From Conchocele bisecta (taxonomy: Eukaryota; Mollusca; Bivalvia; Lucinida; Thyasiridae), in NCBI GenBank assembly GCA_029237695.1, contig CM055273.1, positions 61,617,968 through 61,681,967 of the forward strand: a stretch of 64,000 nucleotides of DNA. The letters are read 5' to 3'. The translations under genes and the position numbers were made by a program. The notes under the pieces were generated by a model. That model worked only from the letters and a program-made list of their open reading frames with translations, was not told where the DNA came from and did not search any database. Numbering within the stretch: position 1 is the first letter of the stretch; each line of letters starts with the position of its first letter. Below are positions 35,144 to 46,059 of this stretch, in pieces.

Positions 35144-35717
35144 TAATTACATTGTCCTCTTCAAGAAAAACAGAAATTTAGGCTTCAAAACGGAATTCAC
35201 TGCTATTTATTAAGCATGTAATTGAATATTTTGATGAAAAATGGTGGCCATCTTGGATTTTTTCTGTCCTCTATGCAATTTTCATGTAAAATATTCTTTG
35301 CAGATATTTTCTCTTCATGTTAGCAGAGGTTTAAACTAAAAAAACAACTTCAATTGGTCAAAAATAACCCTTCTGCAGCCGTTAATGAATAATTGGACTG
35401 AAAATGGCGGCCATCTTGGATTATTTCATTCTGTATGCATTTTTCAGACATAATATTCTTTGCAGATACTTTCTGCTCATGGTAACAGAAGTTTTAGCCA
35501 CAAAAACCAACTTCAATGATCAAAAGGAACCCACACATGGCCAATTCGACTGAAAATGGCGGCCATCTTGGATTTTGCCTCCTCACGGAAATTGCCAGCA
35601 TTTTCGCGAGGGTCACCCCCGCTCATTTTTTTCGTAATTGAATGTAGATGTGGAAAATGTGCTCAAACCTTTGTCTCAGATAATTGGTCACGGATCCGTG
35701 TTATTTTGCCTCTACTA
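35144..35717 (-). repeat. Right terminal inverted repeat of the Academ-like element
   Basis: Inverse of 29253-29826, with the ATGGCGGCCATCTTGGATT motif near 35404 and 35556 and a variant (tggtggccatcttgg) near 35243. A further diverged motif (atggcagccatcttgg) lies just inside at 35081. Confidence 0.9.
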
Positions 35718-36343
35718 ATGTGTCCGAGGTTGTTTTTTACCCACAGGCTTGCGTAATGCAAATGGTGTAACACTTTCATTTAATTTGGCACTGTTTTCCA
35801 ATATTTTATTTTGTATACTTAATTTAATTACTTCAGTTGTTGGTGGATTGTCTGTTTGACATTCATGATCACGTACAGAAGGTTTACATGTGGTTCCAAC
35901 ACTTATAAAGAGCTGTCGCTGGTCTGGAATGGTCTTGGTATGTGAAGTTGATGGAACTTCTGGTGCGCTGGAGCCCACGACACCCACATCACTTTCATTT
36001 GTATCCGTCAACAGCAGTAGACTGCGCTGCATCCGATATTTCCAGTTTGATTTGCTTTGGTGATCGATATTCAATAATTAATAGGCCTAATATACCTGTG
36101 TTCCGCATTTCATGGGGTCGGGATATTCAGCTGTCGGGCCTCGTCCACCCACAAAGTGCATCGAACATATGTAGGTGTCTCTGGTAACATTGTCAATGGT
36201 AACATATTTTCAACCACAGTTCTGTACCCAGAATTTGTGCAGGTTTTAGAAACCCGTTCCCAAATCCATCCAATAAAGTATTTGTCTTCACCGGGTTTCA
36301 CGGTTCGTGAATCGCCATAGCAGCAATGTTTTGTTGCCACCAT
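35718..36343 (-). pseudogene. THAP/DDE_Tnp_4 transposase relic, N-terminal half
   Basis: Reading down from ATG at 36343, MVATKHCCYGDSR is a THAP-type start with its first zinc ligands. After a frame shift, KYVTIDNVTRDTYICSMHF then VGGRGPTAEYPDPMK gives the C-x2-H end of a THAP domain. An interruption near 36080-36110 may be an intron. A further frame (36074-35715) has HECQTDNPPTTEVIKL, IQNKILENSAKLNES and ALRKPVGKKQPRT, the linker/coiled-coil region. It continues, one base out of frame, into 29252 on the far side of the Academ-like insertion. Confidence 0.8.
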
Positions 36344-37812
36344 TATGTTGCGAAATATTCCAGCGTAAAACCTGTACTGTATGCTCTATTTATCTACAGA
36401 TTACACTCAGCAATACACAAAGTTGTAGTCACTGTGTGTTTGTCCGAATTCTGTGGCAGCACGTGAGTGGGCGGAGCTACCGGAGCTACCGGTTACAGTG
36501 CCATCTAAAAATAAACGCAAGCTCCTATTCGTACAAATTGCCTAGAAGGCAAACAGTCTAACTTTAGTTTACCGAACTCTTGTAGTTATTTTTAAAACGT
36601 TTATTCATAGCCAAATTATCGAACTCTTGTAGTTAAAACGTTTATTTATAGCCAAATTGTGTTATTTCGCTATATTTAAAGTCTTAAACAGAGATAATGG
36701 CCAAAAATTAAAAATTATCCGGTTGATGTAGTTTGGAAGTGATACAACAAATTTCGCGTTTGTAGATTACCGAATATAGGAGAAAAGGGTGGTTACAAAC
36801 TTTTTCACAAACCAATGGATAACCAATATATAGCCGCAATTTATACCTGTGTGTTGTGCTGTTGAAGGCATCATAAAAGTCTGACTGGGTATCTGGATAT
36901 AGACCATTGTTTATTCACTCAGTTCACATAGTACACTTTACACACAAGTGTGACGGACAGACACACAATTAAAACGATATATCTAAACGGTGTGAAAGAC
37001 TGTACAGGTATTATTGCGCGCGACAAACCCTCGTGTCTATATCTACCTATGTCTGACCTTTCAAGAAAATAGTACATATGGTATTCCAGATATGCGCCGG
37101 AAACGATTTGGTCCGACCACCCGCCTTACCGCCAAACGCAGGGGCAATTGTTAGCATAATCGTTTCGTTTGGTATGAAAAGGGAACATAAGGAAATGAAA
37201 AGTTTGATTATCAATGTAATATTTCGTGTCGAACAGACGAACACATACACGTTATAAACTAGTTTAGCTAATTTAGTGTATGGGTAAATATGTCCGCCCG
37301 TGTGTCTCACAACACAAGTGCCTCGCCTCTTTCACGGATCTTACCCGAGCTCGATATGGAACAGTTCATCCACCAATCCTAGTAACATTACGCTTACCCG
37401 TGGAGTTATTCGCCGCTACATAAATAAATTAATGCGGGTGTATGTATGAAAACGGTAAATAAGCTAAATAAGGTACCTTGTTCCATAAACGATCTAGATG
37501 TACGAATGCCAAAGCGTTGGAAACAGGATCTACACATGTAAACGAGTTAATCACCAGTCGTAATAATGTATACGGAGTACGATCAGCGTAGACCAATGTC
37601 AGCCTACGTATCACGACTGGCGGATCAAGGCCTAAATTACTCGCTATTCACTCAAGACATGAAGCTACAACAGCCTACACCAGGTGCACCGGAAGCATCA
37701 TACGATTGGTCCGGAATCTAGTGGGTGCCCCCGCTACCTACACAAAGACGGTTCAACTAAGTGGTAACAACATACACTTTTGATGAGAAATGAGAAAAAT
37801 TGCAAAAAATAT
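36344..37812. other. Intergenic, no gene recognised
   Basis: A short duplicated phrase (cgaactcttgtagtta) lies at 36574-36590 and 36619-36635. The 5' end of the THAP element should lie in the first few hundred bases, but I could not find its terminus. Confidence 0.35.
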
Positions 37813-38412
37813 ATGGCCGTGACGCCAGTTTTCGGGGTAGTCGGAGTTTTCGGGGTATTCACATATTTTGTAATTTGAAGACCTGTGTGCAGCCGCGATG
37901 TGCTTTACGTCAGGTGATTAAAATAAGCATGACATTACCAGCTATATAAAGTTTTTAAAAATGCCACCAAATCCAGTGTTTTGACTAAATACTGGTAATT
38001 TAGGTCATTTTGTTCACGAACCCACCGTGATTTTCGTGATTTAAATTTCTGGTCCGCCATTAATCTGCTCTTTAATTGTTAAAATCATAATCAATAGAAT
38101 CGTTTCAAGTTTTCATTCACTGTGCATCATTCATCCAATAAAAACTCGGGACGAATTAGCAAATGTATTGACACTTTCGGAACATACCCCGAAAACTGCA
38201 ACCATAAGTCAATATTCAAGATGGCCGACTCATGTGTTGCTAAACGCGCTGACGCGAATTTTAAACTAACAACAATCTTATTTTGAAGGCAAGAAACATT
38301 GAAAGAAATGTTTATCATTCTATTGAACTGACAATTTAGCTCATATGTTATGTTTTATAAAACCCGCCAATTGATGAACTTATTAATACCCCGAAAACTC
38401 GACCCACCATCA
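37813..38412. repeat. 600-bp repeat with GTTTTCGGGGTA ends, copy 1
   Basis: It starts cgccagttttcggggtagtc and ends aataccccgaaaactcgacc, so the ends are inverted. The body matches 39643-40262 in the same orientation (cagccgcgatgtgctttacg, atgccaccaaatccagtgtt). Confidence 0.75.
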
Positions 38413-38420
38413 TATATAGT

Positions 38421-38565
38421 AAATACATGGTTAGTGCCGTCGAATATAAAATATATTCGGTTGAGCCTTAGACAGCTTTATTGAGGCGAGCTTTAGCGAG
38501 CCCCTATAAAGTTGTCGGGGCGAAACCGAATATATTTTATATTCGACGGCACTAATCATGTATTT
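38421..38565. repeat. Palindromic element (family P)
   Basis: Arms of 42 bp (38421-38462, 38524-38565) with one mismatch, carrying gttagtgccgtcgaatat. The spacer has gaggcgagctttagcgagcc. It is related in design to 54791-54938 and 56012-56161. Confidence 0.8.
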
Positions 38566-38603
38566 AATTTATACCGCATACTAAACTTAACTGTTGAACG
38601 TGC

Positions 38604-38664
38604 ATGACGTCATCTTTTGACGTCATTCCCTCGCCATACGTCACAAATCTAACGACGTCATGCA
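38604..38664. promoter_or_regulatory. Cluster of CRE-like ACGTCA motifs
   Basis: Four TGACGTCA-type sites occur in about 60 bp (tgacgtcatctt, tgacgtcattcc, acgtcacaaa, acgacgtcatgc). No gene start is seen within a few hundred bases, so function is speculative. Confidence 0.3.
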
Positions 38665-38921
38665 AAGCAAAATTGCGGCGTCCACGCTCGGTAGATTCGG
38701 TATTGTATCTGATTAAATCTCCGATTTATTTACGATGAGCTTCAATATTGGCTGGTTTTAGACTACACAGTTGTCATAATAAGCATGACAATCATAATGG
38801 ACATATCCATGTCATTGGTTACATCGCATATACTGTAAAAATGGACAAAATTCAGCTGAACCGACAGCAAGTTCGATTTTAAAAACGGCACGTCATGTAT
38901 AGTAGGCTACTTCAGGTATAT

Positions 38922-39490
38922 TATAGTCTGTTTCACGAAACCTGCCCAAATTTTACGGCTATATAATCAATGCAAAAACAATATTTTTTTCGATAATATT
39001 AAATTAAAGGAAAATTTACGAATGAGCCTTCTTTTTATTTCGTGAAATTCGGTCAAATATTGATTTTATTACGAAAAATTGATTTGTCTATGGGAATTTA
39101 ACATGGGGGAAAAAGTGGTAAGGAAGTGTGGGAGGAGTCAAAAAACGAAAAAATTTGGAAATTGACTCCGAAACCTGACTATTAGTAGATAGCTTGGATA
39201 TGATTTAACTAAGAAAACAAAAGTTACATTTTAAAAATCGGTCCAGTATTTCTAAAATTCAAAAATATTTCCTCATGTTAAATCCCCATACACTGTAGAC
39301 ATCTTCACGGAGTGATGTCTATGGGGAAATTGTTTTTTCGTAATAAAATCAATATTTGACCAAATTTCACGAAATAAAAAGAAGGCTCATTCTTAAATTT
39401 TCCTTTAATTTAATATTATCGAAAATATTATTGTTTTTGAATTGTCTATATAGCCGTAAAATTTGGGCAGCTTTCGTGAAACGGACTATA
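38922..39490. mobile_element. 569-bp foldback MITE (family M)
   Basis: The ends TATAGTCYGTTTCACGAAA are inverted and the arms run nearly 190 bp each (tgcccaaattttacggctat, aatattaaattaaaggaaaa). A second copy with a truncated right end is at 57505-57990; fragments are at 22415-22520 and 44500-44770. Flanking ggctacttcaggtata and ggttacttcagatata resemble each other. Confidence 0.75.
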
Positions 39491-39642
39491 GGTTACTTCA
39501 GATATAAACAACATTTATTCAACCCCCTTTATTATGCTACATGGAGCAATGGTTCCGGTATAAATATTATATATTTACATTCCGTATTTTTTTATATATG
39601 AATTTCAAATATGTCATTGTCAAAATTATTGGTCCGGCGCCC

Positions 39643-40262
39643 CTGTATGGTCGAGGCGCCAGTTTTCGGGGTAGTCGGGGTATTCAAATATTTTGTAATG
39701 TATAGACATGTGTGCAGCCGCGATGTGCTTTACGTCAGGTGATTAAAATAAGCATGACTTGACGTACATTATGTCCTTTAAAATGCCACCAAATCCAGTG
39801 TTTGGACTAAATACTGGTAGTTTTTGTCATTTTAGGCATTTAGGTAATTTTGTTCATGAACCTACCTTGATTTTCTACGCCCGCCATTAATCTGCTCTTT
39901 AATATTGTTAAAATCATAAACAATAGAAGTTTCAAGTTTTCCTTCACTGTGCCTCATTCATCTGCGAGATGATCAACAGCCAATGAAAACTCGGGGCAAA
40001 TTAGCAGATTTTTCACACTTTCGGAACATACCCCGAAAACACCAACCATAAGTCAAGATTCAAGATGGCCGACTCCTGTGTTGCTAAATGCGCTGACGCG
40101 GATTTTAATCTAACAACAATCTTAGTTTGAAGGCAAGAAACATTGAAACAAATGCTTAGCATTGGATTGAACTGACAAGATAGCTCATATATGGTATGTT
40201 TTATAAAAATCGCTAGTTGATGAACTTGTTAATACCCCGAAAACTAGACCCACCATCATACA
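39643..40262. repeat. 600-bp repeat with GTTTTCGGGGTA ends, copy 2
   Basis: Direct copy of 37813-38412 with about 10 percent divergence and a few indels. It starts cgccagttttcggggtagtc and ends ccccgaaaactagacccacc. Confidence 0.75.
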
Positions 40263-40495
40263 CAAAATAAATTATACCAAGCTTGTGCTTGTGGTATAAT
40301 ATTACCCAGATAGCCTATGAGGTTGAAATGGAATAAGGTCCCATGTGTCCAATTGTGTTCAAAACAATAATGCTTAGGCACACTCAATTGAAGGGGTCAG
40401 TGGAATATTTTAGAATGGGTGTTATAACTCTTATGAGGGAGTTAGCCCACTTCTATCACTGACCACTTGAATTCCTCCATCATTATCATCACTGG

Positions 40496-40713
40496 TCAGT
40501 CCGGCATGTCACCGTCATCATCTTCTGTCACCGAAAACGCAGCCAGTTTAAGATAATGTATACTGCTAAACTTCGGATAATCCTGAAAGTTTGTCAGCGG
40601 AGATAGTTGCCCCAATTTGCGCTTCAGCTGGACGGGGATGTCGAATTGCCTGATTGTGGTCCATGAATGCAGTCTGAATATCTGCTCTGTACAAATTCTC
40701 TCCAGCGAGTACA
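40496..40713 (-). CDS. VHL: VHL exon 2 (alpha domain)
   Basis: The acceptor gcatttccag ends at 40714. The exon encodes VYSLERICTEQIFRLHSW, then DIPVQLKRKLGQL, to the stop at 40496. The exon junction within 'IP-V-Y' falls at the same place as the human exon 2/3 junction. Confidence 0.93.
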
Positions 40714-41242
40714 CTGGAAATGCAAAAGTAGAAAAATATGCAATTGTACATTATGAAGACGTATACACAATGTAATATAGTCTGTGTAATATATTACGTA
40801 CATATTATTTACATAAATTGAACTTTCGATACAAGTCTTGCATGATACACATACGAACATACAGATTTAACACCGAATTTCACAGATTCATATAATATGA
40901 ATGATGGTTGGTATGAAACATGAATAAACTATTATGTGTTTGATACACATAGGCGGGCCAAGTTATTAAATTTAATTATAAATGTATATACATGTATTAT
41001 GTCAGCATATGGTAATTTGTTCTACTTAAAAGTGAGTCACTGTAAATATAGCATTAGAAATATGACGGGAGAGACAATCCAATTAAAAATTAAGCTTAAT
41101 TGCGTATGTCGTCACATGTATTTGAAATTTAATTATGGCCCTACTCAGCGAGATTTGTATATTGGGTCTGAGGAACACTAAGGTGGACTGGACAGGCCCG
41201 TAGCCAGGGGGGGTCGGAGTGGTCGGACGACCCCCTCCCCCC

Positions 41243-41287
<45 letters not shown>

Positions 41288-42279
41288 ACCCCCCCCCCCC
41301 CTGCCCAGCCTCGAGGTACACTTTTTTAGCCTCGAGGTCCACTTTTTTAGACCCCACTAGATACCTCAGGCCCCTTGGGCCTTCGAAACGACCCCCCCCC
41401 CTTCAAACAGGTCTGGCTATGGGCCTGCTGGAGGCCTTGAAAACAAATAAGAGTTACTCACGGCCTATCAAGTATTACTCGACCCAGAGTTACTATACAA
41501 TGACTACAATTTGTTTTCTACGTGTCTAAAACAGTATATTGCACCATCCCATCAGCATGCCGACGTCTTGTGCACTATGCTACATTTGGATTTCAATCAT
41601 AATGAACTCAATTCATAATATATATCATAGTAACTCTGTGAAAGTATTAACCATTTGTCTCAATCAATTTCAACTGGGGCACAGATATCAACATTTTGAA
41701 ATATTGTATTCTTTATTTCAAGCTGAAAATACATGCTGTGGCCACTCATTAGAACGGTTCTAACGTGTGACCATGTCATCTATTTTCAGCGAGAAAAAAA
41801 GAAAAATAATATTCAGGTATTTCCTTTGTCATGCTTTGAACAGCAATTTGGGTATATGCTCAGCTAGTTGCGAACAGTAGCTCTGGCTAGTCGGACGGTA
41901 AGTGAGTAGATTGCAAGGGTTACTGTTCGCAACTAATATTCAGCGTGAAATTGCAAAGTATTTGGTAGATCAAACCTGGAATGTCGATCCACACCATTGT
42001 TCGATGTGTAGCGTTCCTGTTTTCTTGCGGGTAGAATATCACCGCTCCATCTAGATGAAGGGGACTCCCGGTAATCGCATCACTCGCCACCCATGGATGT
42101 GTAACATATGTGTCAATAGGCGTGCCCCTGCGAGGTGGGATGTGTCCATAGCGAACTAAATGACCAGACTTGTTAATCCAGAATAGAAACACCGAGCGGC
42201 ATGTCCGATTGCAGAAATTGACGTAAACGGGAACGTTGCTGTTCAATGACCGTGGTGGATCCTGACCAGGCTCTGCCAT
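40496..42279 (-). CDS. VHL: von Hippel-Lindau tumour suppressor (VHL), two-exon gene
   Basis: Exon 1 is 42279-41976 and exon 2 is 40713-40496, joined with GT/AG borders in phase 1 into 173 codons. VHL is the substrate receptor of the elongin B/C-cullin 2 ubiquitin ligase that captures prolyl-hydroxylated HIF-alpha. Residues 11-100 form the beta domain (SLNSNVPVYVNFCNR, WINKSGHLVRYGHIPP, YVTHPWVASDA). The hydroxyproline pocket keeps Y44, H61 and W63 (human Y98, H115, W117), with T57 in place of S111. Residues 102-150 form the alpha domain: VYSLERICTEQIF keeps the elongin C-contacting leucine and cysteine (human L158, C162). The end (EDDDGDMPD) is acidic. It lacks the long acidic N-terminus of human VHL, as invertebrate forms do. 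The start is the first ATG of the frame. Confidence 0.93.
41235..41302. repeat. Poly(C) tract
   Basis: Nearly 70 bp of C with two single A interruptions. It is part of a repeat with inverted ends (tagccagggggg / tctggctatggg). Confidence 0.95.
41865..41935. mobile_element. 71-bp MITE (family D)
   Basis: Ends TAGTTGCGAACAGTA and its inverse, with an internal deletion relative to 45318 and 56375. The flanks atatgctcagc and atattcagc are an imperfect target duplication. Located in the VHL intron, 41 bp from the exon 1 donor. Confidence 0.65.
41976..42279 (-). CDS. VHL: VHL exon 1 (beta domain)
   Basis: ATG at 42279 down to the donor ATTCCAG/gtttga at 41976/41975, giving 101 codons plus one base. 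It holds the whole HIF-binding beta domain, which human VHL splits over two exons. Confidence 0.93.
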
Positions 42280-45200
42280 TGAATACCAGTAGCATATATC
42301 TGAAAATCAGCACGTACACATATGAAACAAACACATAATCTATTTTTAGAAATTGGAATATCCAGCCGGTGTGTTAGTATAATTGTTTCGTGGAAAATCA
42401 ATGTTCAGTGTATGGTATATTCGGGCAGTGGGAGTTTCGTACCTTAGACATTTATGTACCATATAGTTTCTTGTTGACATTTACTGATTCATGTGTATCA
42501 TATTGTTTTAAACTTCCGCTACAATTATGATATTTTAACTTGGTAATTTGCGGTAAACATCTAACATGACTGTCAGAAATACTGAGTCCTGAGGACCAAA
42601 CACCACGCGTACGAGGCACGATTACCAGGGGCGGATCCAGGATTTCGGGTGGGGGGAGGGGGCCGGAACTTCTTATTTGAAATAGTTTACTATATTTTCG
42701 AACTATTCTCGGGAGAATGATAGGTGGCAGGCACGGATCAAAGATTTCGGGTTAGTGGGGGCGTAACTATTTTGCAATACTTGACTATATTATCGAACAC
42801 GCTAGGGGCGTCCGTGAAATCTACATCGCATTTCCTGCGTTCTGGCGCATTTTGGAGAAAAAAAAACAATAAATTCACAACGCGAACGTAGAAACGTGCC
42901 TTGTAACTTGTAAAACAATCTTTACTCGACGAATTTTAGTGGGGGGGGGGGGGAATTGAATCCGCCCTTGGGTGGGTGCGGCGGTATACCATCCGGAGTA
43001 TTTGTTATATCTACACCCCATTTTGCTACGTTATATGGCGCATTTTAGAGCAAACATATCTTTACTCGCCGAATTTTAGAGGAGGGGGGGGGGGGGTCAT
43101 GTACGTGAATTGAATACCATAGATTACCAGACGATTTTTATTTTTACTTTGTTCTGGTTTCTAAATATAATTATGGGAATTGTTACATAGTCGTATGTCT
43201 GACTTACAGTGGAACATCTCTAAACCGGACACCATGGGGCCCTCCCAGGGTGTCCGGTTTATAGAGGTTTCACTGCACTCTCTTTTCACCTGTGACGAAA
43301 TCACGAGATATATATATATATATACATACGCCCAACACAACTGTGTGAACACAAAATGCGAAGAGCTCTTGCTGTATGGCCTCATCAATATACACCAGTT
43401 ATTGAATACTTCCAAACTGCTGTAGTAGGCTATATGTTAAACGTAATAGTTATAGTTCACATATTGAATTTTAAATAAATTAATTTCGAGCGAGCGGGCA
43501 CCTGTCTATTAAATTGGAGTGCTGCCCATAAACATGTTTTCACATTACGATACTATTACGTACGTGATTGGCGGTTTGATACTGAATCGAACGTACACAT
43601 GGTGCGCGTCATAGGACATGTATACGTCAACAAGGCGGGGCCTGTTAACGTTGTTCTCAATATAACTTTTGAGTTATGGCAGAATTTAATGATTAACTTG
43701 ATAGATATTGGCGAAAACGTTGCAATATGCAATTAATTGAGGCGAAATGCTCTACATGTATTGGTCGAGATCGAAGCTAGGGCAACCAATAAATGTGGTT
43801 CTGAAATGAGGCTGTGATGGGAGAAATGATGCTTATGCGATTTGCAACCAGTGTAGATCCAGATCAACATGTGCATCCGCACAGACTGATCATGATCTGC
43901 AATATTCGCCATTCCATCAATAAAACAATGATCACAATTCCCGTAAGCTCCATTTCTCCAGTCAGAGCCAAAAATAAGTGACCAGTTAAGTGAGCTTGGA
44001 CCTTTAAGATATGTACAATACCTGATCGATGTGAACCAGGGGGCCGTTTCACTAAACTTCGTACGACTAAAATGTTCGTAAGTGCAAATTTAGGATCGTT
44101 TGGAAATTTCAATTGATGGATTTACATGTATTGAGCATATGCTGCTGCAGCCTATGATCAATAAATGTAAATCCAATAATCGTTTACAAGAAAATATTGT
44201 AAATATGAAATGTACAAACTATCATAATTTTGAACTTACGAACATTTTAGTCATACAAAGTTTATTGAAACTGCCCCCAGATGGCGAGTGAAAATAAAAA
44301 AAATTAGTTAAAACTAAAATTAAATTGGGATTTTACCCAGTGCAAAGAAAATATGTATATTATTCATGATTGGACAATGGGTCGGAATGTGTCCTGCTCC
44401 TGAAGGTATGGTAACGTAATATATGCTGCGTTTTGACATTTTCTACCGACCTACTTTTGGCCAGTAAATCTAGGAAAACAAATTAAATGCAAGCACTTTT
44501 TCAAGTAGGAATTTAACATGGGGCAAAAAGGAGCTCCATGGAGCGTGACGAGGATTGTCGAAAAACGAAAACAAATATAATAGAAGGCGGTTCCGAAACC
44601 AGACTAGACAGCTTGGAAATGATGCAAAATCGGTCCGTTGGTCAATATTTTACGAATTTCATTAAATAACAAAAATAGGGGAGGCCGGGTGACTTTTTTA
44701 ATATTTAAGAAAAAAAAAACATTTAATTTTGGATACTTTTGGAATTTAATGTGTTGAATGCCAAAGGTAGGTCGGCAGGAAATCGTGGAATAAACAATAG
44801 TGACATATGTGTCTGACGTGGGTTAAAACTTAACTTGTTATATTGACCTTTTTTATTGTAATGTTGTTTTGGGCAAACTATTTACTCAAATTACTGTCGA
44901 CTATTATTAGTTAATTCTGTAAAGCGTTTATGTTGTTTTTGTATTTATTGCTAACCGATATTTTTTCTGGTAACCGGTCATCACCCCAATCTGGCAAATA
45001 TATATTATTCTCTAGAAATCTAGGACATATTTGGTGCGATACGCTTAGGTACGGTTTGTCAATGGTCCGTTATGTCCTAGGTACCGGTAGCCCCTATGTA
45101 AAACTGCTAAACAAGTCCGACCAATTAAGTGGAACTGAATTTCCAATTTAAGAATAATTAGCATGTATTCTTCTTGCCTGTATACGTGTGCCATTCTTGT

Positions 45201-45317
45201 ATATTTCACGGTAGTCACATCAACTGCTTTAGACGAGAAACCGAAAGTTGGTATGTGGTAATGATCATTGGTCAGCTATTGTCATGTGTTTTCGTGTACC
45301 AAGTCTTATAGGCTGCA
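42280..45317. other. Upstream of VHL; repeats, no other gene recognised
   Basis: It includes G-rich repeats around 42630-43100, an approximately 70-bp pogo/Tigger-like MITE at 43209-43278 with inverted cagtggaacatctctaaacc ends, a shortened foldback family F copy at 43809-43970, an inverted phrase pair (cgtacgactaaaatgttcgtaag near 44061 and cttacgaacattttagtcatac near 44234) and a family M fragment at 44500-44770. The VHL promoter should lie just above 42279, but no TATA or initiator stands out. Confidence 0.45.
43209..43278. mobile_element. 70-bp palindromic MITE, pogo/Tigger-like ends
   Basis: CAGTGGAACATCTCTAAACC and its inverse flank a centre with gacaccatggggccctcc. The terminus resembles mariner/pogo-type MITEs that I recall; no TA duplication is intact. 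Confidence 0.6.
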
Positions 45318-45412
45318 TAGTTGCGAACGGTAATTCTTGCAATTTACTCCCGTAGCGTCCGTAGCCAGACTAACGGTACGGAAGTAAATTGCAAGAGTTC
45401 TGTTCGCAACTA
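45318..45412. mobile_element. 95-bp MITE (family D) with 10-bp target duplication
   Basis: Inverted ends TAGTTGCGAACGGTAATTCT with about 40-bp arms. ATAGGCTGCA flanks it directly at 45308-45317 and 45413-45422. Same family as 41865 and 56375. Confidence 0.8.
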
Positions 45413-45529
45413 ATAGGCTGCAAAGACAGTTGCAGTCACCAGGGGCGTAGCCAGGAGCCAGGAGGCAAATAATGTGCAGGCTCGGGGAAAGAAATTTCGA
45501 GCGAGCGTAGCATAATATGTGTTATTGTA

Positions 45530-46030
45530 TCCCCCCGGACAGCGCGCCGCGTCCTCGCCCGCGTCCGCCGCCGCCGCAGACACTTCTTGTCGGAAGCATA
45601 ACTCGAACACCCTTTGGAATATTTTCATGAAACTTTCATGCATAGACCACGAACCGAAGGTGTGTCGCGCACAACAATGACAACTCTTGCATAGCTAATA
45701 TTTGAGTTATCTCCCTTTTTTGTTTCTCACACTGATTTCGTGTCCGGAGCATAACTCCACCACCCTTTGGAATATTTTCATGAAACTTCACACATGCATA
45801 GACCACGACCCGGAGGTGTGTCGCGCACAATAATGACAACTCTTGCGTAGCTAATTTTTTAGTTATCTCCCTTTTTTGTTTTGCGCACTCTACAAACTGG
45901 ACAATAATGCATGAAGACCTGTTTTCTCGTCTGCTCTGTACACCTTTTCTCCTGTGCTCTGTACACCTTACCTGTAGAGAGAACAATAGAGACTGGGAGA
46001 ACCATGTGCTAGCATGGGCTAGCATGTGCA
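45530..46030. repeat. Pearl-like tandem repeat of about 165 bp
   Basis: It begins at tatccccccggacagcgc and contains two units with aacaccctttggaatatttt, catgcatagaccacgacccg and tgacaactcttgcatagc. Further copies are at 48890-49165 and 63650-64000. Minus-strand frames here recur with the repeat and are not genes. Confidence 0.75.
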
Positions 46031-46059
46031 GATGTCCAGTGCTTGACCACTGTTGACCA

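Larger units (their letters stand above)
29253..35717 (+). mobile_element. Academ-like DNA transposon, 6,465 bp, nested insertion
   Basis: Inverted repeats of about 574 bp (29253-29826 and 35144-35717), nearly identical, end in TAGTAGAGGC/GCCTCTACTA and are flanked by ATG. The interior holds a + strand coding region (30455-35033) broken by two frameshifts and one stop, which together specify about 1,525 codons: two Cys/His zinc-binding modules, a DDE-transposase-like region, and an XPG/FEN1-like nuclease module. A transposase joined to an XPG-type nuclease with short (3-4 bp) target duplications is what I recall of the Academ superfamily. Near-identity of the ends suggests recent insertion despite the broken frame. 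The insertion splits an older THAP transposase gene, which confirms the boundaries. Confidence 0.8.
40714..41975 (-). other. VHL intron with MITE and poly(C) tract
   Basis: 1.26-kb intron. It contains a 71-bp MITE (41865-41935) near its 5' end, and a long C-rich tract (about 41235-41302) embedded in a repeat (gcccgtagccaggggggg ... gtctggctatgggcctgc). Confidence 0.8.

Noticed and set aside
45410..46025. Minus-strand frames of 77 and 129 codons, similar to frames at 63666-63989
   Set aside because: The same peptide recurs wherever the 165-bp tandem repeat occurs, with stops and shifts; it follows the repeat, not a gene.
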